This document shows positions 8,842-17,517 of a DNA stretch of 39,032 nucleotides, piece by piece. Positions within the stretch are counted from its first letter, which is position 1. Each line of letters opens with the position of its first letter. The stretch comes from Chloroflexota bacterium (lineage in GTDB: Bacteria > Chloroflexota > Dehalococcoidia > UBA2247 > RBG-13-53-26): NCBI GenBank assembly GCA_016876035.1, contig VGOE01000019.1, forward strand, positions 1 through 39,032. The letters are read 5' to 3'. A program made the position numbers and the translations under genes. Under the pieces are notes generated by a model. That model was not told the origin of the DNA. It did not search any database and saw nothing but the letters and a program-made list of their open reading frames with translations.

Positions 8842-9624
8842 ATGATCAAGCTGGTCTATGTATACAGACGGCTTCCCCAGCTATCTCTGGCCGAATGCCA
8901 CCGTTACTGGCGCGAGAACCATGGCTCGCTGGTGCAGCGGCGGGCGGCGGCCATAGGCCTGCGCCGCTACGTCCAGGCCTCCAGGCTCGATGATCCGCTC
9001 AACGAGAGGCTACAAACCTGGAGTGGTACCACGGAGCCATACGACGGCGTAGCCAACATCTATTGGAAGGACTACGAGGACTTGTTAGTGTCCTTCTCAA
9101 AGCCGGAGGCCCAGCTTAGCGACGAGGAAATCCGTGAGGATGAACGGCGATTCATAGATACCGCCCGCTCCTCGCTGTGGCTGGCCAGAGAGGAAATCAT
9201 CAAAGGGGGATCAGGGAGAATAGTCGCCAGGAAGGGAGAGCCGACTATAAAATTGGTTCACTTCTTCCGTCGGCTTCCCGATCTCTCTCTACAGGAGTGC
9301 CAGACTTACTGGCGAGAGACTCACGGGTCGCTAGTGCGGCGGCATGCCACCGCACTAGGCCTAATGTGCTATGTCCAGGCCCACACATTAGATGACCCCC
9401 TGAATGATGCCATGCGGGCCATGCGCGGCGCTCTGGAACCCTACGATGGCGTCAATGAGCTTTGGTGGAAGGATCGCGATAGTCTAGAGAGGTCCCTCTC
9501 CACGCCAGAAGGGCAGCAGGCCTGGAAGTTGCTCCGCCAGGACGAACAGCGGTTTATGGATGCCAGCCGCTCCTCATCGTGGCTTGCCAAGGAAGACGTT
9601 GTCGTTGGGGATGATGACGGATAA
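8842..9624 (+). CDS. Tandem EthD-domain protein
   Basis: This 260-residue protein is built from two copies of an EthD (dimeric alpha-beta barrel) domain, at about 1-115 and 132-250. Each copy starts IKLVYVYRRLP or IKLVHFFRRLP, continues with CHRYWRENHGSLV or CQTYWRETHGSLV, then EPYDGV, and ends FIDTARSSLWLA or FMDASRSSSWLA. Single EthD proteins normally dimerise, so this fusion probably makes an intramolecular dimer. The ATG at 8842 is chosen because AGGAAAGGGGGG precedes it and homology begins there. An earlier ATG at 8755 lies inside the promoter. It is the first gene of a plus-strand operon with the ene-reductase 74 bases downstream. EthD relatives act in ether and polyketide metabolism, often as small oxygenases, isomerases or accessory proteins. 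The reaction here is unknown. Confidence 0.85.
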   Translation: MIKLVYVYRRLPQLSLAECHRYWRENHGSLVQRRAAAIGLRRYVQASRLDDPLNERLQTWSGTTEPYDGVANIYWKDYEDLLVSFSKPEAQLSDEEIREDERRFIDTARSSLWLAREEIIKGGSGRIVARKGEPTIKLVHFFRRLPDLSLQECQTYWRETHGSLVRRHATALGLMCYVQAHTLDDPLNDAMRAMRGALEPYDGVNELWWKDRDSLERSLSTPEGQQAWKLLRQDEQRFMDASRSSSWLAKEDVVVGDDDG

Positions 9625-9698
9625 CAACCTGAAGCTGCCAGGATAGTCCTTCGCAAGTTCCCAGTCTAGAAAAGGAAGCGAAAGGAGAGCCAGAGCAA

Positions 9699-11654
9699 AT
9701 GAAAGAGCCGATGAAGCTGGAATATCTCTTCAAGCCAATCAACATCAAGAGCATGAAACTGAAGAACCGCATAGTCATGGCCCCCATGGGGACACTCATG
9801 GCCAATGAGGATGGCTCGCCCAGTGACAGAGTGCTGGACTACTATGAGGCCAGGGCCGTCGGCGGCGCTGGATTCATCATGGTGGAGGACACCGTTATCC
9901 ATCCCTCCATCGCCTTTGGCATGGGCGAGATCGCCATAACTTCCATGTACGACGACAGGTTTATCCCAGCCTGGAAACGGTTCACCGACCATCTTCATGC
10001 GGTCGGAGCCAAGCTTTCCATCCAGGTCTGGCACCCTGGCCGGCAAGCACCGGCAATCGGCCCGGACAGGCCACCCTGGGCTCCGTCGCTGCCGCCATGT
10101 CCTTGCCCCTACTGCCAGGATGTGCCCCATGTGATGTCCATTTCAGAAATCCAGGAGATAATCGACTCTTTCGCTCAGGCTGCCCGCCGCGTCCAGGAGT
10201 CAGGGTTTGACGCTGTAGAGATCGGTGGCGCTCATGGGTATCTCATCGCTCAGTTTATGTCATCTTACAGCAACAAGCGAACGGACAAGTACGGCGGAGA
10301 CCTCATCAGCCGGATGCGTTTCGCCCTGGAAGTCCTGGAGGCCTCACGGGCAAAGGTAGGGCCAGATTTCCCTATCATCTTTCGCTTCAGTGCCGATGAG
10401 CGGGTTACTGAAGGCCGTAATCTGGACGAATCCCTGGCCATCGCTCCGTGGCTCGTCGCCGCCGGGGCGGACTGCCTCCATGTCTCAACAGGGGTCTATG
10501 TCAACGCAGAGACCTACATAGTTGCCCCTGCGGCTGTCCCCAAGGGGCACAACGTGTATGCCGCCGAACAAATCAAGAAGGTGGTAAACGTGCCTGTCAT
10601 AGCCTCCGGCAGGCTAAATGATCCCTTGATGGCCGACCAGGTGATAGCCCAGGGCAAGGCCGACCTGGTGGCTATCGGGCGGGGCCTTTACGCCGACCCG
10701 GAGTGGCCGAACAAGGTGGCCGCCGGGCGGTTTGAGGACATTCGATGGTGTACCAGTTGCCTCGACGGGTGCATCCACAGCCTGAGGACAACCTTTGCTA
10801 CTAAGTGCCAGGTGAACCCGGAGGTAGGCCGCGAGAGACAGATGGCCATCACCCCGGCCGCTCGTACTAAGCGCGTCCTGGTGGTCGGTGGTGGGCCTGC
10901 CGGGATGGAGGCCGCCCGCGTGGCCGCCCTCAGAGGGCACCATGTTACGCTCTACGAGAAAGAAAAGGAGCTTGGCGGGCAGTTTCGCATCGCCTCCATC
11001 CCACCAACAAAGCAGGAGATCATACCCTTCCTCAAATATCAGGCGCGGCAGTTGAGCCAGACCGGGGTGAAGGTGGTGCTGGGGCAGGAGGCCACAGCGG
11101 CCACTGTGAAAGATCTGAAGCCCGAAGTGGTGATCATTGCTACCGGCAGCAAGCCCCTCATCCCTGATATCCTGGGGGCAGACGGCCAGAATGTGGTTAC
11201 CGCCCACGATGTCCTCACCTTTAGGGTGACTACTGGCCGAAAGGTGCTCGTGGCAGGGGGCGGCATGGTGGGCTGTGAGACCGCTGACCTTCTGGCGTCC
11301 TATGGACGGGAAGTCACCATCATCGAGATGCTGCCTGAGCTTGCCGCTGACATGGCTCATGGCCCAAGGTATTTTCTGCTCCAGCGTCTGGCCGAGCAGA
11401 AGGTAAAGGCGGTCACATCAGCCACCATTCAGAGGATAACCAGCGACGGAGTAGTCATCAACCATGATGGCAAAGAGGAGACCATCAGAGGAATGGATAC
11501 CATCGTCCTGGCTATGGGGGCGGTGTCCGTCAACCGGTTGGCCAGGGAGATCGAGGGCAAGGTCAGCCAGGTGCATGTCATTGGTGACGCCGAGACTCCA
11601 GGCAAGGCCATGGAAGCCATCGCTGCCGGCGCACAGATAGGCAGGGCTATCTAG
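9699..11654 (+). CDS. NADH:flavin oxidoreductase / Fe-S ene-reductase (2,4-dienoyl-CoA reductase type)
   Basis: This 651-residue enzyme is of the FadH/BaiCD/BaiH class, which reduces activated C=C bonds in enoyl-CoAs or oxo-steroids. The N-terminal FMN TIM barrel (about 8-345) has the typical LKNRIVMAPMG start and HGYLIAQFMS plus KYGGD motifs. The 4Fe-4S ligands are C351, C354, C358 and C370 (CTSCLDGC then KC). The C-terminal half has an FAD Rossmann motif GGGPAGMEAA near 397 and a second dinucleotide motif GGGMVGCETA near 518. Length and order are those of the full family. AAAGGAG lies upstream of the ATG at 9699, and an in-frame ATG at 9711 is an alternative. It sits between the EthD and hydrolase genes in one operon. 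Electrons should pass NAD(P)H-FAD-FeS-FMN. The substrate is not determinable. Confidence 0.92.
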   Translation: MKEPMKLEYLFKPINIKSMKLKNRIVMAPMGTLMANEDGSPSDRVLDYYEARAVGGAGFIMVEDTVIHPSIAFGMGEIAITSMYDDRFIPAWKRFTDHLHAVGAKLSIQVWHPGRQAPAIGPDRPPWAPSLPPCPCPYCQDVPHVMSISEIQEIIDSFAQAARRVQESGFDAVEIGGAHGYLIAQFMSSYSNKRTDKYGGDLISRMRFALEVLEASRAKVGPDFPIIFRFSADERVTEGRNLDESLAIAPWLVAAGADCLHVSTGVYVNAETYIVAPAAVPKGHNVYAAEQIKKVVNVPVIASGRLNDPLMADQVIAQGKADLVAIGRGLYADPEWPNKVAAGRFEDIRWCTSCLDGCIHSLRTTFATKCQVNPEVGRERQMAITPAARTKRVLVVGGGPAGMEAARVAALRGHHVTLYEKEKELGGQFRIASIPPTKQEIIPFLKYQARQLSQTGVKVVLGQEATAATVKDLKPEVVIIATGSKPLIPDILGADGQNVVTAHDVLTFRVTTGRKVLVAGGGMVGCETADLLASYGREVTIIEMLPELAADMAHGPRYFLLQRLAEQKVKAVTSATIQRITSDGVVINHDGKEETIRGMDTIVLAMGAVSVNRLAREIEGKVSQVHVIGDAETPGKAMEAIAAGAQIGRAI

Positions 11655-11704
11655 GCACTCCTTGATCAACAGGCCAAAGGCCCAGACACAAAGCGGAGGG
11701 AAGC

Positions 11705-12607
11705 ATGAACGCTCAATCCCAGGGGTTCATTAGGACTGATTCAGACTTTCTCAGCCGGGGAACAAAGTGCCGCGGCTGGCTTTACCGGCCAAAAGGGACA
11801 GAACACCCACCAGTGGTCATCATGGCTCATGGTTTTGCCGCGGAGAAGACTTTCAGACTGCCAGCCTACGCCGAAAGATTTGCCGCAGCAGGAATAGCAG
11901 TATACGTCTTTGACTATCGCTGCTTCGGGGATAGCGATGGACAGCCCAGAAACCTGGTAAGCCCCTCCCGTCACCTTCAGGACTGGAAAGCGGCCTTGGC
12001 CCATGTCCGCTCTCTCCCTGAGGTAGATAGCCACCGCATAGCCCTGTGGGGGAGTTCCTTCAGTGGAGGCCATGTTATAGTCACCGCGGCGCAAGATCCG
12101 GACATCAAAGCAATCACAGCTCAAGTGCCCTATGTGGATTCTTTGTCATCCCGTGGAAAGATGGAATTGAAACAGACAATGCGGGGTCTGGTGGCAGCTT
12201 GCCGGGATATATTCAGGCTACTCACCTTCCGCAGTCCTTACTATATCCCAGTTGTAGGCGATCCCGGCACACTGGCGGTGATGAATGCCCCGGACTCCAA
12301 GCCCGGCTATTTCTCCATCGTCCCTCAAGGTTCCTCCTGGAAGAACGAATGCCCGGCAAGGATATTCTTTGCCGTGCCATTCTACCGCCCGATAACGGTA
12401 GCCAGAAAGGTGAATTGTCCAGCACTGATCATCATGGCCGAAAAGGACTCTATTATTTGGCCGGGCATAGTAGAGAAAGCGGCTGCCAGAATGCCGAACG
12501 CCAGGCTCATCCGCATGCCCGTGGGTCATTTTGACGTTTATACCGGCGACTGGTTTGAGAAGACGGTCCAGGTTGAAGCCGATTTCTTGAAAGAGCACCT
12601 AATGTAA
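11705..12607 (+). CDS. Alpha/beta hydrolase (dienelactone hydrolase/YcjY-like)
   Basis: This cytoplasmic serine hydrolase has 300 residues. The oxyanion-side motif AHGFAAEK (41-48) is followed by VFDYRCFGDSDG (68-79). The nucleophile elbow is WGSSFSGGH with Ser118 as the likely nucleophile. The acid is probably the Asp in AEKDSIIWP and the base the His in VGHFDVYTG near the C-terminus. It has the usual size for the family and no signal peptide. GGAGGGAAGC precedes the ATG at 11705, which is 50 bases after the ene-reductase stop, so co-transcription is likely. It may hydrolyse an ester, lactone or thioester made in the same pathway. Peptidase or haloacid-type activity cannot be ruled out from sequence alone. 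Confidence 0.88.
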   Translation: MNAQSQGFIRTDSDFLSRGTKCRGWLYRPKGTEHPPVVIMAHGFAAEKTFRLPAYAERFAAAGIAVYVFDYRCFGDSDGQPRNLVSPSRHLQDWKAALAHVRSLPEVDSHRIALWGSSFSGGHVIVTAAQDPDIKAITAQVPYVDSLSSRGKMELKQTMRGLVAACRDIFRLLTFRSPYYIPVVGDPGTLAVMNAPDSKPGYFSIVPQGSSWKNECPARIFFAVPFYRPITVARKVNCPALIIMAEKDSIIWPGIVEKAAARMPNARLIRMPVGHFDVYTGDWFEKTVQVEADFLKEHLM

Positions 12608-12660
12608 TGTCTATGAAAACACTCAACAGAGCCACTCGTGTCATTACTTCGAAAATACCG

Positions 12661-12808
12661 GTAGCAGGGGCTAACCTCAAGACTGTCATTCCCGCGGAAG
12701 CGGGAATCCAGGAACCCTGTGACGGCAGCCTGCCTCGTCATTTTCGTTCTTTGGTGGTGCTGGTGTGACCCAGCATGGGTGATCCCGGCGAAAGCCGGAA
12801 TCCAGAAG
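12661..12808 (+). repeat. 148-bp direct repeat, copy 1
   Basis: This matches 17228-17375 over its full 148 bases with scattered substitutions and no length change that I can see. It opens GTAGCAGGG, contains the hairpin ATTCCCGC-GGAA-GCGGGAAT (12688-12707), a central shared stretch ending in GGTGGTGCTGGTGTGA, and closes with CCGGAATCCAGAAG. The two copies bracket the eight-PAS kinase gene in the same orientation. It is a composite of short palindromes of the REP/MITE type and carries no coding potential. Confidence 0.85.
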
Positions 12809-12843
12809 ATATGTACACTGGATTCCGTGTCAAGCACGGAATG
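12782..12843 (+). repeat. 62-bp palindromic element, forward copy
   Basis: This reads CCGGCGAAAGCCGGAATCCAG, then TATGTACACTGGATTCCGTG, then TCAAGCACGGAATG. The reverse complement recurs at 19663-19724 with a few changes. It contains nested inverted repeats (CCGGC/GCCGG; ATTCCGTG/CACGGAAT). Confidence 0.75.
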
Positions 12844-13062
12844 GTTCACTGATTCACACCAGCACCAACAAACATGAAAGCGCCGTATTTTCGTGAGACT
12901 GACATTGATCAACACCCCCTGTGATACCCTATTGATTTAGGCCTATACTGGCGTTATCATGTAGGCGGGATGCCAAACCGTACCATTGGCCTGTGAGAAA
13001 GAGCGAAGGGAGGGCACTCACTCATTCACTCACTCTGCCCTCTGGAAGGGAGGATGGACTCC

Positions 13063-16000
13063 ATGAAAGGCAACAGCAAGAAGGAACCGAAAGCACCGCT
13101 AAAGGCACCGAGGAAAAAACAGGCTAGGGCAAGACGCAAGCCAGCAGGGGAAGCCCTGCGCCAGAGCGAAAGCGTGTTCAGGGCTCTGTTTGAGTCCGCA
13201 CTTGACGGTGCGCTTATCGTGGACAGCGAATTGAAAGTAGTGGCTGCCAGTGAAGCTGCCGCCAGGATGTATGGCCTCGGGTCTGGCATGGATGCCATCG
13301 GACTGAGTATACTCGACTTTGTCGCTCCGGAAGAAAAAGAGCGAGTCGCCAGGGTTATTACCGAAGATTTGCTTGAAAAGGATTTGCGCCACGTTGAGGA
13401 GTACCGGACACTGGCTGGAGACGGCAGGGAAATATGGATAAGCGCCACAGGAACCAGGATCGAATACGAGGGAAAACTGGCCGGGCTGATTTCACTTAAG
13501 GACATCACCGAACACAAGCAGGCAGAAGAGTCCCTGCGCCGGTCGGAGGACAAGTTCGCCACAGCTTTTCGTGCCTGCCCCGACCCGGTATGCATCACGA
13601 CGCTGAAGGAGGGACGCTATGTCGACGTGAACGACAGCTTCCTACGGGCTACGGGCTATCAGCGTGAGAAGGTAATCGGGCACACCACACCGGAGCTCGG
13701 CGTGTTTGCCAGGCAGGAGGATCGTGACAGAGTAATCCGCATGGTGCAGACAGAGGGGAGAATCAGCGATCTGGAATTTGACTTCCACACGAGGTCGGGC
13801 CAGATTCGTACGGGACTGGTCTCCGTAGAGCTTATCGATCTCCGCGGCGAGCCATGTTTGCTCACCATAGCTAACGACATCACCGAGCGCAGGCGCGCCG
13901 AGGAGGCGCTGAAGCTTCAGAAAGCCTACTTCCAGCAGCTCTTTGACAACTCCCCGGAAGGTATTGCCTGGCTGAATGATGCCGACAGGATCGTCAACGT
14001 CAACGCCGGGTTCGAGACGCTCTTTGGCTACCGGGCAGAGGAAATCAGAGGCCGCCTTATTAATGACGTTGTTGTCCCTGAAGACCGTCTTGAGGAAGCG
14101 TCAGCGTTATCTTGGGCAAGTCAGCATAGAGACGTCATCCTGCAGAAAGACACAGTGAGAAAACGCAAGGACGGCAGCCTGGTAGATGTATCCGCGCTGG
14201 GTTGCCCCATCCGGTTTGGTGACGATACAGTCGGGGTATATGTCATATACAGGGATATCACAGAACGCAAGCGGTCAGAAAAGGAACTGCGAAAATCCGA
14301 GGAGAGGTATCGGTCGCTTTTTGATAGCCATGTTGACCCCGTCACCGTTTATGACATTGATGGCCGCCTTCTATTGATCAACGCCGTCGGAGCCAGGAAC
14401 TTCGGAGGAAGACCAGAAGATTTTGTCGGCAAATCGTATCACGAACTGTTCCCCGAACAGGGTGCCGCCTACCAGGAGAGACATCGGCAGGTAGCACTGT
14501 CAGGCACACCCGCAGAGTTTGAGGATATGGTGGAGTTTCCTTCCGGCAAACGCTGGTTTTTGTCAGTCCTCCACCCAATCAAAGACGAAAGAGGCAATAC
14601 GTATGCGGTGCAAATTATTTCCCACCACATCACCGAGCGCAAGCGCGCAGAGGAAGCGCTCCAGCAGAGAGAGCAGTATTTTCGGTCGCTCTTAGAAAAC
14701 GCTCGGGATGCCGTGCTGGTTGTGAATGATGATGTAACCATTAGCTACCAAAGCCCGCCTTATACTCGCACGCTGGGATACGTACCGGAGGAGGAACTTG
14801 GTGGTAGCCTGCTCGACAAAATACACCCGGATGATGTCACCAAGCTGTCTGATGATCTTGCTCGGTTGCTGCAAAACCCAAGCCACGCCTCGCATTTTGA
14901 GGTGCGTATCAGGACCAGGGACGGGTCATGGCACATTATCGAAGGTGTAGCCAGAAACCTTCTTCATGATTCGGCCGTGCATGGGATTGTAGTCAACTTC
15001 GGCGACATCACCGAGCGCAAGCGCACGGAGGAAGCGCTCAAACAGAGTGAGGAGAAATACCGTCTGCTGGCCGAGAATGTGACCGACCTGATATACGTCA
15101 TGGATACGGACATGAAGGTCACCTACCTTAATCCGGCTATCACGCGATTGCTGGGCTTCAGCGTTGAGGAAGGGATGACCCGCAGCCTGGCAGATTCCAT
15201 GACCCCCGCCTCGCTCGGGATTGCCGCCAGGGCCCTGCAAAGTGTACTCAATGCAGGGAAGTTGCCACCAGGAGACTTTCAAGATCATGGAAGGACGGAG
15301 CTGGAGATGTACCGCAAAGACGGCTCCATCATGTGGGCAGAAAGTGTAGTCTCAGTCATGCGCGACTCTGATGGCAGACCCACAGGAATTCTGGGAGTAA
15401 CCCGCGACATTAGCCAGCGGAAGCAGGTTGAGGAGGCACTGCGGGAGTCTGAAGCCAAGTATGCTGCCGTGGCGGAGCAAGCGGCGGACGGCATAGTCAT
15501 CGTGCAGGATGGGCTCATCAAGTTCGCCAACAAGGCTCATGCCCAGATTACCGGCTATTCCGTGGCAGAGCTGACCGGCATGCCCTTCCTGGATACAATA
15601 GACCCTTCAGACCGAGACCTGGTTGCCCGGAGATACGATAGGCGGATGGCCGGGACACCGGTTTCAGCTATCCTGGAAACTAGAATGCTGTGCAAAGATG
15701 GCACGGTAAAGGAGGCAGAGGCACGGGCTACTACCATCCAGTACCAGGGCAGGCCGGCTGCCCTAGCTGTCATCCGCGACGTCACCGAGCGCAGGCGGGC
15801 GGAGCAAGAGCTACAACACAAGGAAGAGTTCTACCGTTCATTGATAGAAAACGCTTCGGATGCCATGGCCATCCTTAATACTGATGGGACGATCCGCTAC
15901 CAAAGCCCGTCTTATCTGAACGTGCTGGGGTACTTACCGGAGGAGGAAGCTGGCAGGAACTTGTCCGACCACATACACCCGGATGATATTGCCTGGGCGC

Positions 16001-16962
16001 TTGAGGATTTAGCCCGATTGCTGCAAGACCCGAGTTACGTCTCTCGTTTTGAGCTGCGTGTCAGGTTCAGAGATGGGTCCTGGCACACCATCGAAGGTAC
16101 ATCCAGAAACCTTCTCCATCATCCCGCCGTAGAGGGCATTGTGGTCAATTTTCACGACATCACCGAACGCAAGCGGGCAGAGGAAGAGCTGCAACAGGCT
16201 TACGAACGGGAAACACAATTGCGGTCTGAGTTAGTGGAGGAGATGCAGAAAAGGGTGGAGCTCACCAGAGCTTTGGTGCACGAGCTAAAGACGCCGCTCA
16301 CCTCGGTGATCGCTTCCAGCGAACTGATGGCGCTGGAGCTTCCAGAAGGGCCACTGTCTAGAATGGCAAAGAACATCCACCGCAGTGCCGGGAATCTCAA
16401 CAATAGGATTGACGAACTCCTCGACGTGGCCAGAGGCGAGCTAGGTATGCTCCGCCTGAATCTCATGTCCGTAGACCCAGCCAGAGTGCTGAAGGGACTG
16501 GTTGAGGACATGGACCCTATAGCTTTGAGTCAACACCAAACCTTGCTCCTGGATCTGCCGCCCTCCCTTCCGCCGATCTGGGCTGACGAGAGCCGCCTGT
16601 GCCAGGTGGGGCTCAATCTGCTGAGCAATGCCTGCAAATTCACCCCTCAGAGAGGAACGATCACGCTAAGGGCCAAAGTGGAGGGTGATAGGCTGATGGT
16701 GGAGGTGGAGGATACGGGTCGTGGGATAAGCGAGGCAGACCAGCAATGGCTGTTCACTCCCTATTACCGGGGCGAGGCAGATAAGGAGCGTTTCAGCGGA
16801 TTGGGGCTAGGGCTCGCCTTGTCAAAGATGCTGGTGGAACTCCACGGGGGGCAGATGTGGGTAAAAAGCCAGCAGGGCAAAGGCAGCACCTTCGGCTTTT
16901 CACTGCCTCTAGCAACAGAGAGCCAGCAGGAACAGGTGTTCCAAGGAGATGAAGAAGAATGA
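13063..16962 (+). CDS. Multi-PAS sensor histidine kinase (eight PAS domains), soluble
   Basis: The protein has about 1,299 residues. After a Lys/Arg-rich start, eight PAS domains follow at roughly 120-residue spacing, each ending in a DITERKRAEEAL-like linker. The C-terminal kinase core is complete: H-box VHELKTPLTS (His near 1073), N-box LLSNACKF, G1 VEDTGRGI, F-box LFTPYY and G2 GLGLGLALSK. There are no membrane segments or receiver domain, so it is a cytoplasmic kinase whose partner is elsewhere. PAS5 and PAS8 are nearly identical (SYQSPPY vs RYQSPSY, IHPDD, RDGSWH), a sign of internal duplication. I favour the ATG at 13063, nine bases after GGGAGG. The ATG at 13054 abuts that motif. PAS ligands (haem, FAD, small molecules) cannot be told. 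Direct repeats flank the gene. Confidence 0.93.
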   Translation: MKGNSKKEPKAPLKAPRKKQARARRKPAGEALRQSESVFRALFESALDGALIVDSELKVVAASEAAARMYGLGSGMDAIGLSILDFVAPEEKERVARVITEDLLEKDLRHVEEYRTLAGDGREIWISATGTRIEYEGKLAGLISLKDITEHKQAEESLRRSEDKFATAFRACPDPVCITTLKEGRYVDVNDSFLRATGYQREKVIGHTTPELGVFARQEDRDRVIRMVQTEGRISDLEFDFHTRSGQIRTGLVSVELIDLRGEPCLLTIANDITERRRAEEALKLQKAYFQQLFDNSPEGIAWLNDADRIVNVNAGFETLFGYRAEEIRGRLINDVVVPEDRLEEASALSWASQHRDVILQKDTVRKRKDGSLVDVSALGCPIRFGDDTVGVYVIYRDITERKRSEKELRKSEERYRSLFDSHVDPVTVYDIDGRLLLINAVGARNFGGRPEDFVGKSYHELFPEQGAAYQERHRQVALSGTPAEFEDMVEFPSGKRWFLSVLHPIKDERGNTYAVQIISHHITERKRAEEALQQREQYFRSLLENARDAVLVVNDDVTISYQSPPYTRTLGYVPEEELGGSLLDKIHPDDVTKLSDDLARLLQNPSHASHFEVRIRTRDGSWHIIEGVARNLLHDSAVHGIVVNFGDITERKRTEEALKQSEEKYRLLAENVTDLIYVMDTDMKVTYLNPAITRLLGFSVEEGMTRSLADSMTPASLGIAARALQSVLNAGKLPPGDFQDHGRTELEMYRKDGSIMWAESVVSVMRDSDGRPTGILGVTRDISQRKQVEEALRESEAKYAAVAEQAADGIVIVQDGLIKFANKAHAQITGYSVAELTGMPFLDTIDPSDRDLVARRYDRRMAGTPVSAILETRMLCKDGTVKEAEARATTIQYQGRPAALAVIRDVTERRRAEQELQHKEEFYRSLIENASDAMAILNTDGTIRYQSPSYLNVLGYLPEEEAGRNLSDHIHPDDIAWALEDLARLLQDPSYVSRFELRVRFRDGSWHTIEGTSRNLLHHPAVEGIVVNFHDITERKRAEEELQQAYERETQLRSELVEEMQKRVELTRALVHELKTPLTSVIASSELMALELPEGPLSRMAKNIHRSAGNLNNRIDELLDVARGELGMLRLNLMSVDPARVLKGLVEDMDPIALSQHQTLLLDLPPSLPPIWADESRLCQVGLNLLSNACKFTPQRGTITLRAKVEGDRLMVEVEDTGRGISEADQQWLFTPYYRGEADKERFSGLGLGLALSKMLVELHGGQMWVKSQQGKGSTFGFSLPLATESQQEQVFQGDEEE

Positions 16963-16963
16963 C

Positions 16964-16992
16964 GGCCAGGGGCAAGCTCCTGGTCTTTTCTT
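16964..16992 (+). terminator. Rho-independent terminator of the histidine kinase gene
   Basis: GGCCAGG (16964-16970) pairs with CCTGGTC (16979-16985) with one G-T pair. The loop segment can extend the stem (GGC/GCT). TTTTCTT follows at once (16986-16992). It begins two bases after the kinase stop codon. Confidence 0.75.
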
Positions 16993-17186
16993 ACTGAAAT
17001 AAGCAAAACGGTATTCTTCTCCTTCCTCATGGGAGGATCAGAATAGCAGCCCTGGGTTATCACCCTGATCCGCCCGCCTGAGGCGGGAGAAGAATCTCGG
17101 TGGTCATGCCGAACCGGCGTGCTGTCTCTGAAAATACCTAGCAATGCCATTCTTCCGAAAATAGGCGCTCAGTAGCAGAAGCCGTA

Positions 17187-17208
17187 GGGCAGGTTTCCCA
17201 ACCTGCCC
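17187..17208. repeat. Perfect 9-bp hairpin
   Basis: GGGCAGGTT (17187-17195), loop TCCC, AACCTGCCC (17200-17208). No T-run follows, so it is more likely a REP-type element than a terminator. A similar 9-bp, 4-base-loop hairpin lies at 29716-29737. Confidence 0.7.
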
Positions 17209-17227
17209 GCCCGCGATGGTCAAGTTA

Positions 17228-17375
17228 GTAGCAGGGTCTACCCTCCAGTCTGTCATTCCCGCGGAAGCGGGAATCCAGCAACCCTGTGACGGCAGCCTGC
17301 CTCGTCATTTTCATTCTTTGGTGGTGCTGGTGTGAGCCGGCATGGGTGATTCCGGCTTCCGCCGGAATCCAGAAG
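17228..17375 (+). repeat. 148-bp direct repeat, copy 2
   Basis: This partner of 12661-12808 has the same orientation and length. The hairpin ATTCCCGC-GGAA-GCGGGAAT is conserved exactly. The last third differs most (TTCCGGCTTCCGCCGGAAT in place of TCCCGGCGAAAGCCGGAAT) but keeps its ability to pair, which suggests selection or gene conversion on structure. Confidence 0.85.
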
Positions 17376-17424
17376 GTAGCGCACCGCAACTTAATAGTAG
17401 GGACATCACGCCAGCCAGCGCTCG

Positions 17425-17453
17425 TGGCAACCTGTCAAGCCTGATGCTATAAT
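17425..17453 (+). promoter_or_regulatory. Candidate promoter of the aldolase genes
   Basis: A perfect TATAAT at 17448-17453 is paired with a weak TGGCAA at 17425-17430 across 17 bases. It lies 105 bases before the aldolase start. A TTGACA at 17514-17519 has no clear -10 and may be part of a second promoter. Confidence 0.4.
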
Positions 17454-17517
17454 CTCCTCAGGCGATACGGAAAGCAGTGTCGGCCAACCAGAGAGAAAGC
17501 GCAGCTTTGATCTTGAC

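Larger units (their letters stand above)
12608..13062. other. Repeat-rich gap between the hydrolase and the histidine kinase
   Basis: No convincing gene is seen. The gap holds the first 148-bp direct repeat (12661-12808), an overlapping 62-bp element that recurs inverted at 19663-19724, and a long-range inverted repeat (18 bases at 12751-12768 against 12854-12870, TTGGTGGTGCTGGTGTGA facing TCACACCAGCACCAACA). The hairpins may end transcription of the hydrolase operon. A TATACT at 12944-12949 lies upstream of the kinase but lacks a -35 partner. Confidence 0.5.

Noticed and set aside
4295-12607. A bile-acid-inducible (bai) operon
   Set aside because: Ene-reductase, SDR and BaiE-like folds are present, but spread over several operons and without BaiB/BaiF CoA enzymes or a BaiG transporter. 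Kept only as a loose analogy.
12661-17375. Composite transposon made by the two 148-bp repeats
   Set aside because: The repeats encode no transposase, have no clear IS ends or target duplications, and enclose only a kinase gene, so I call them direct repeats only.
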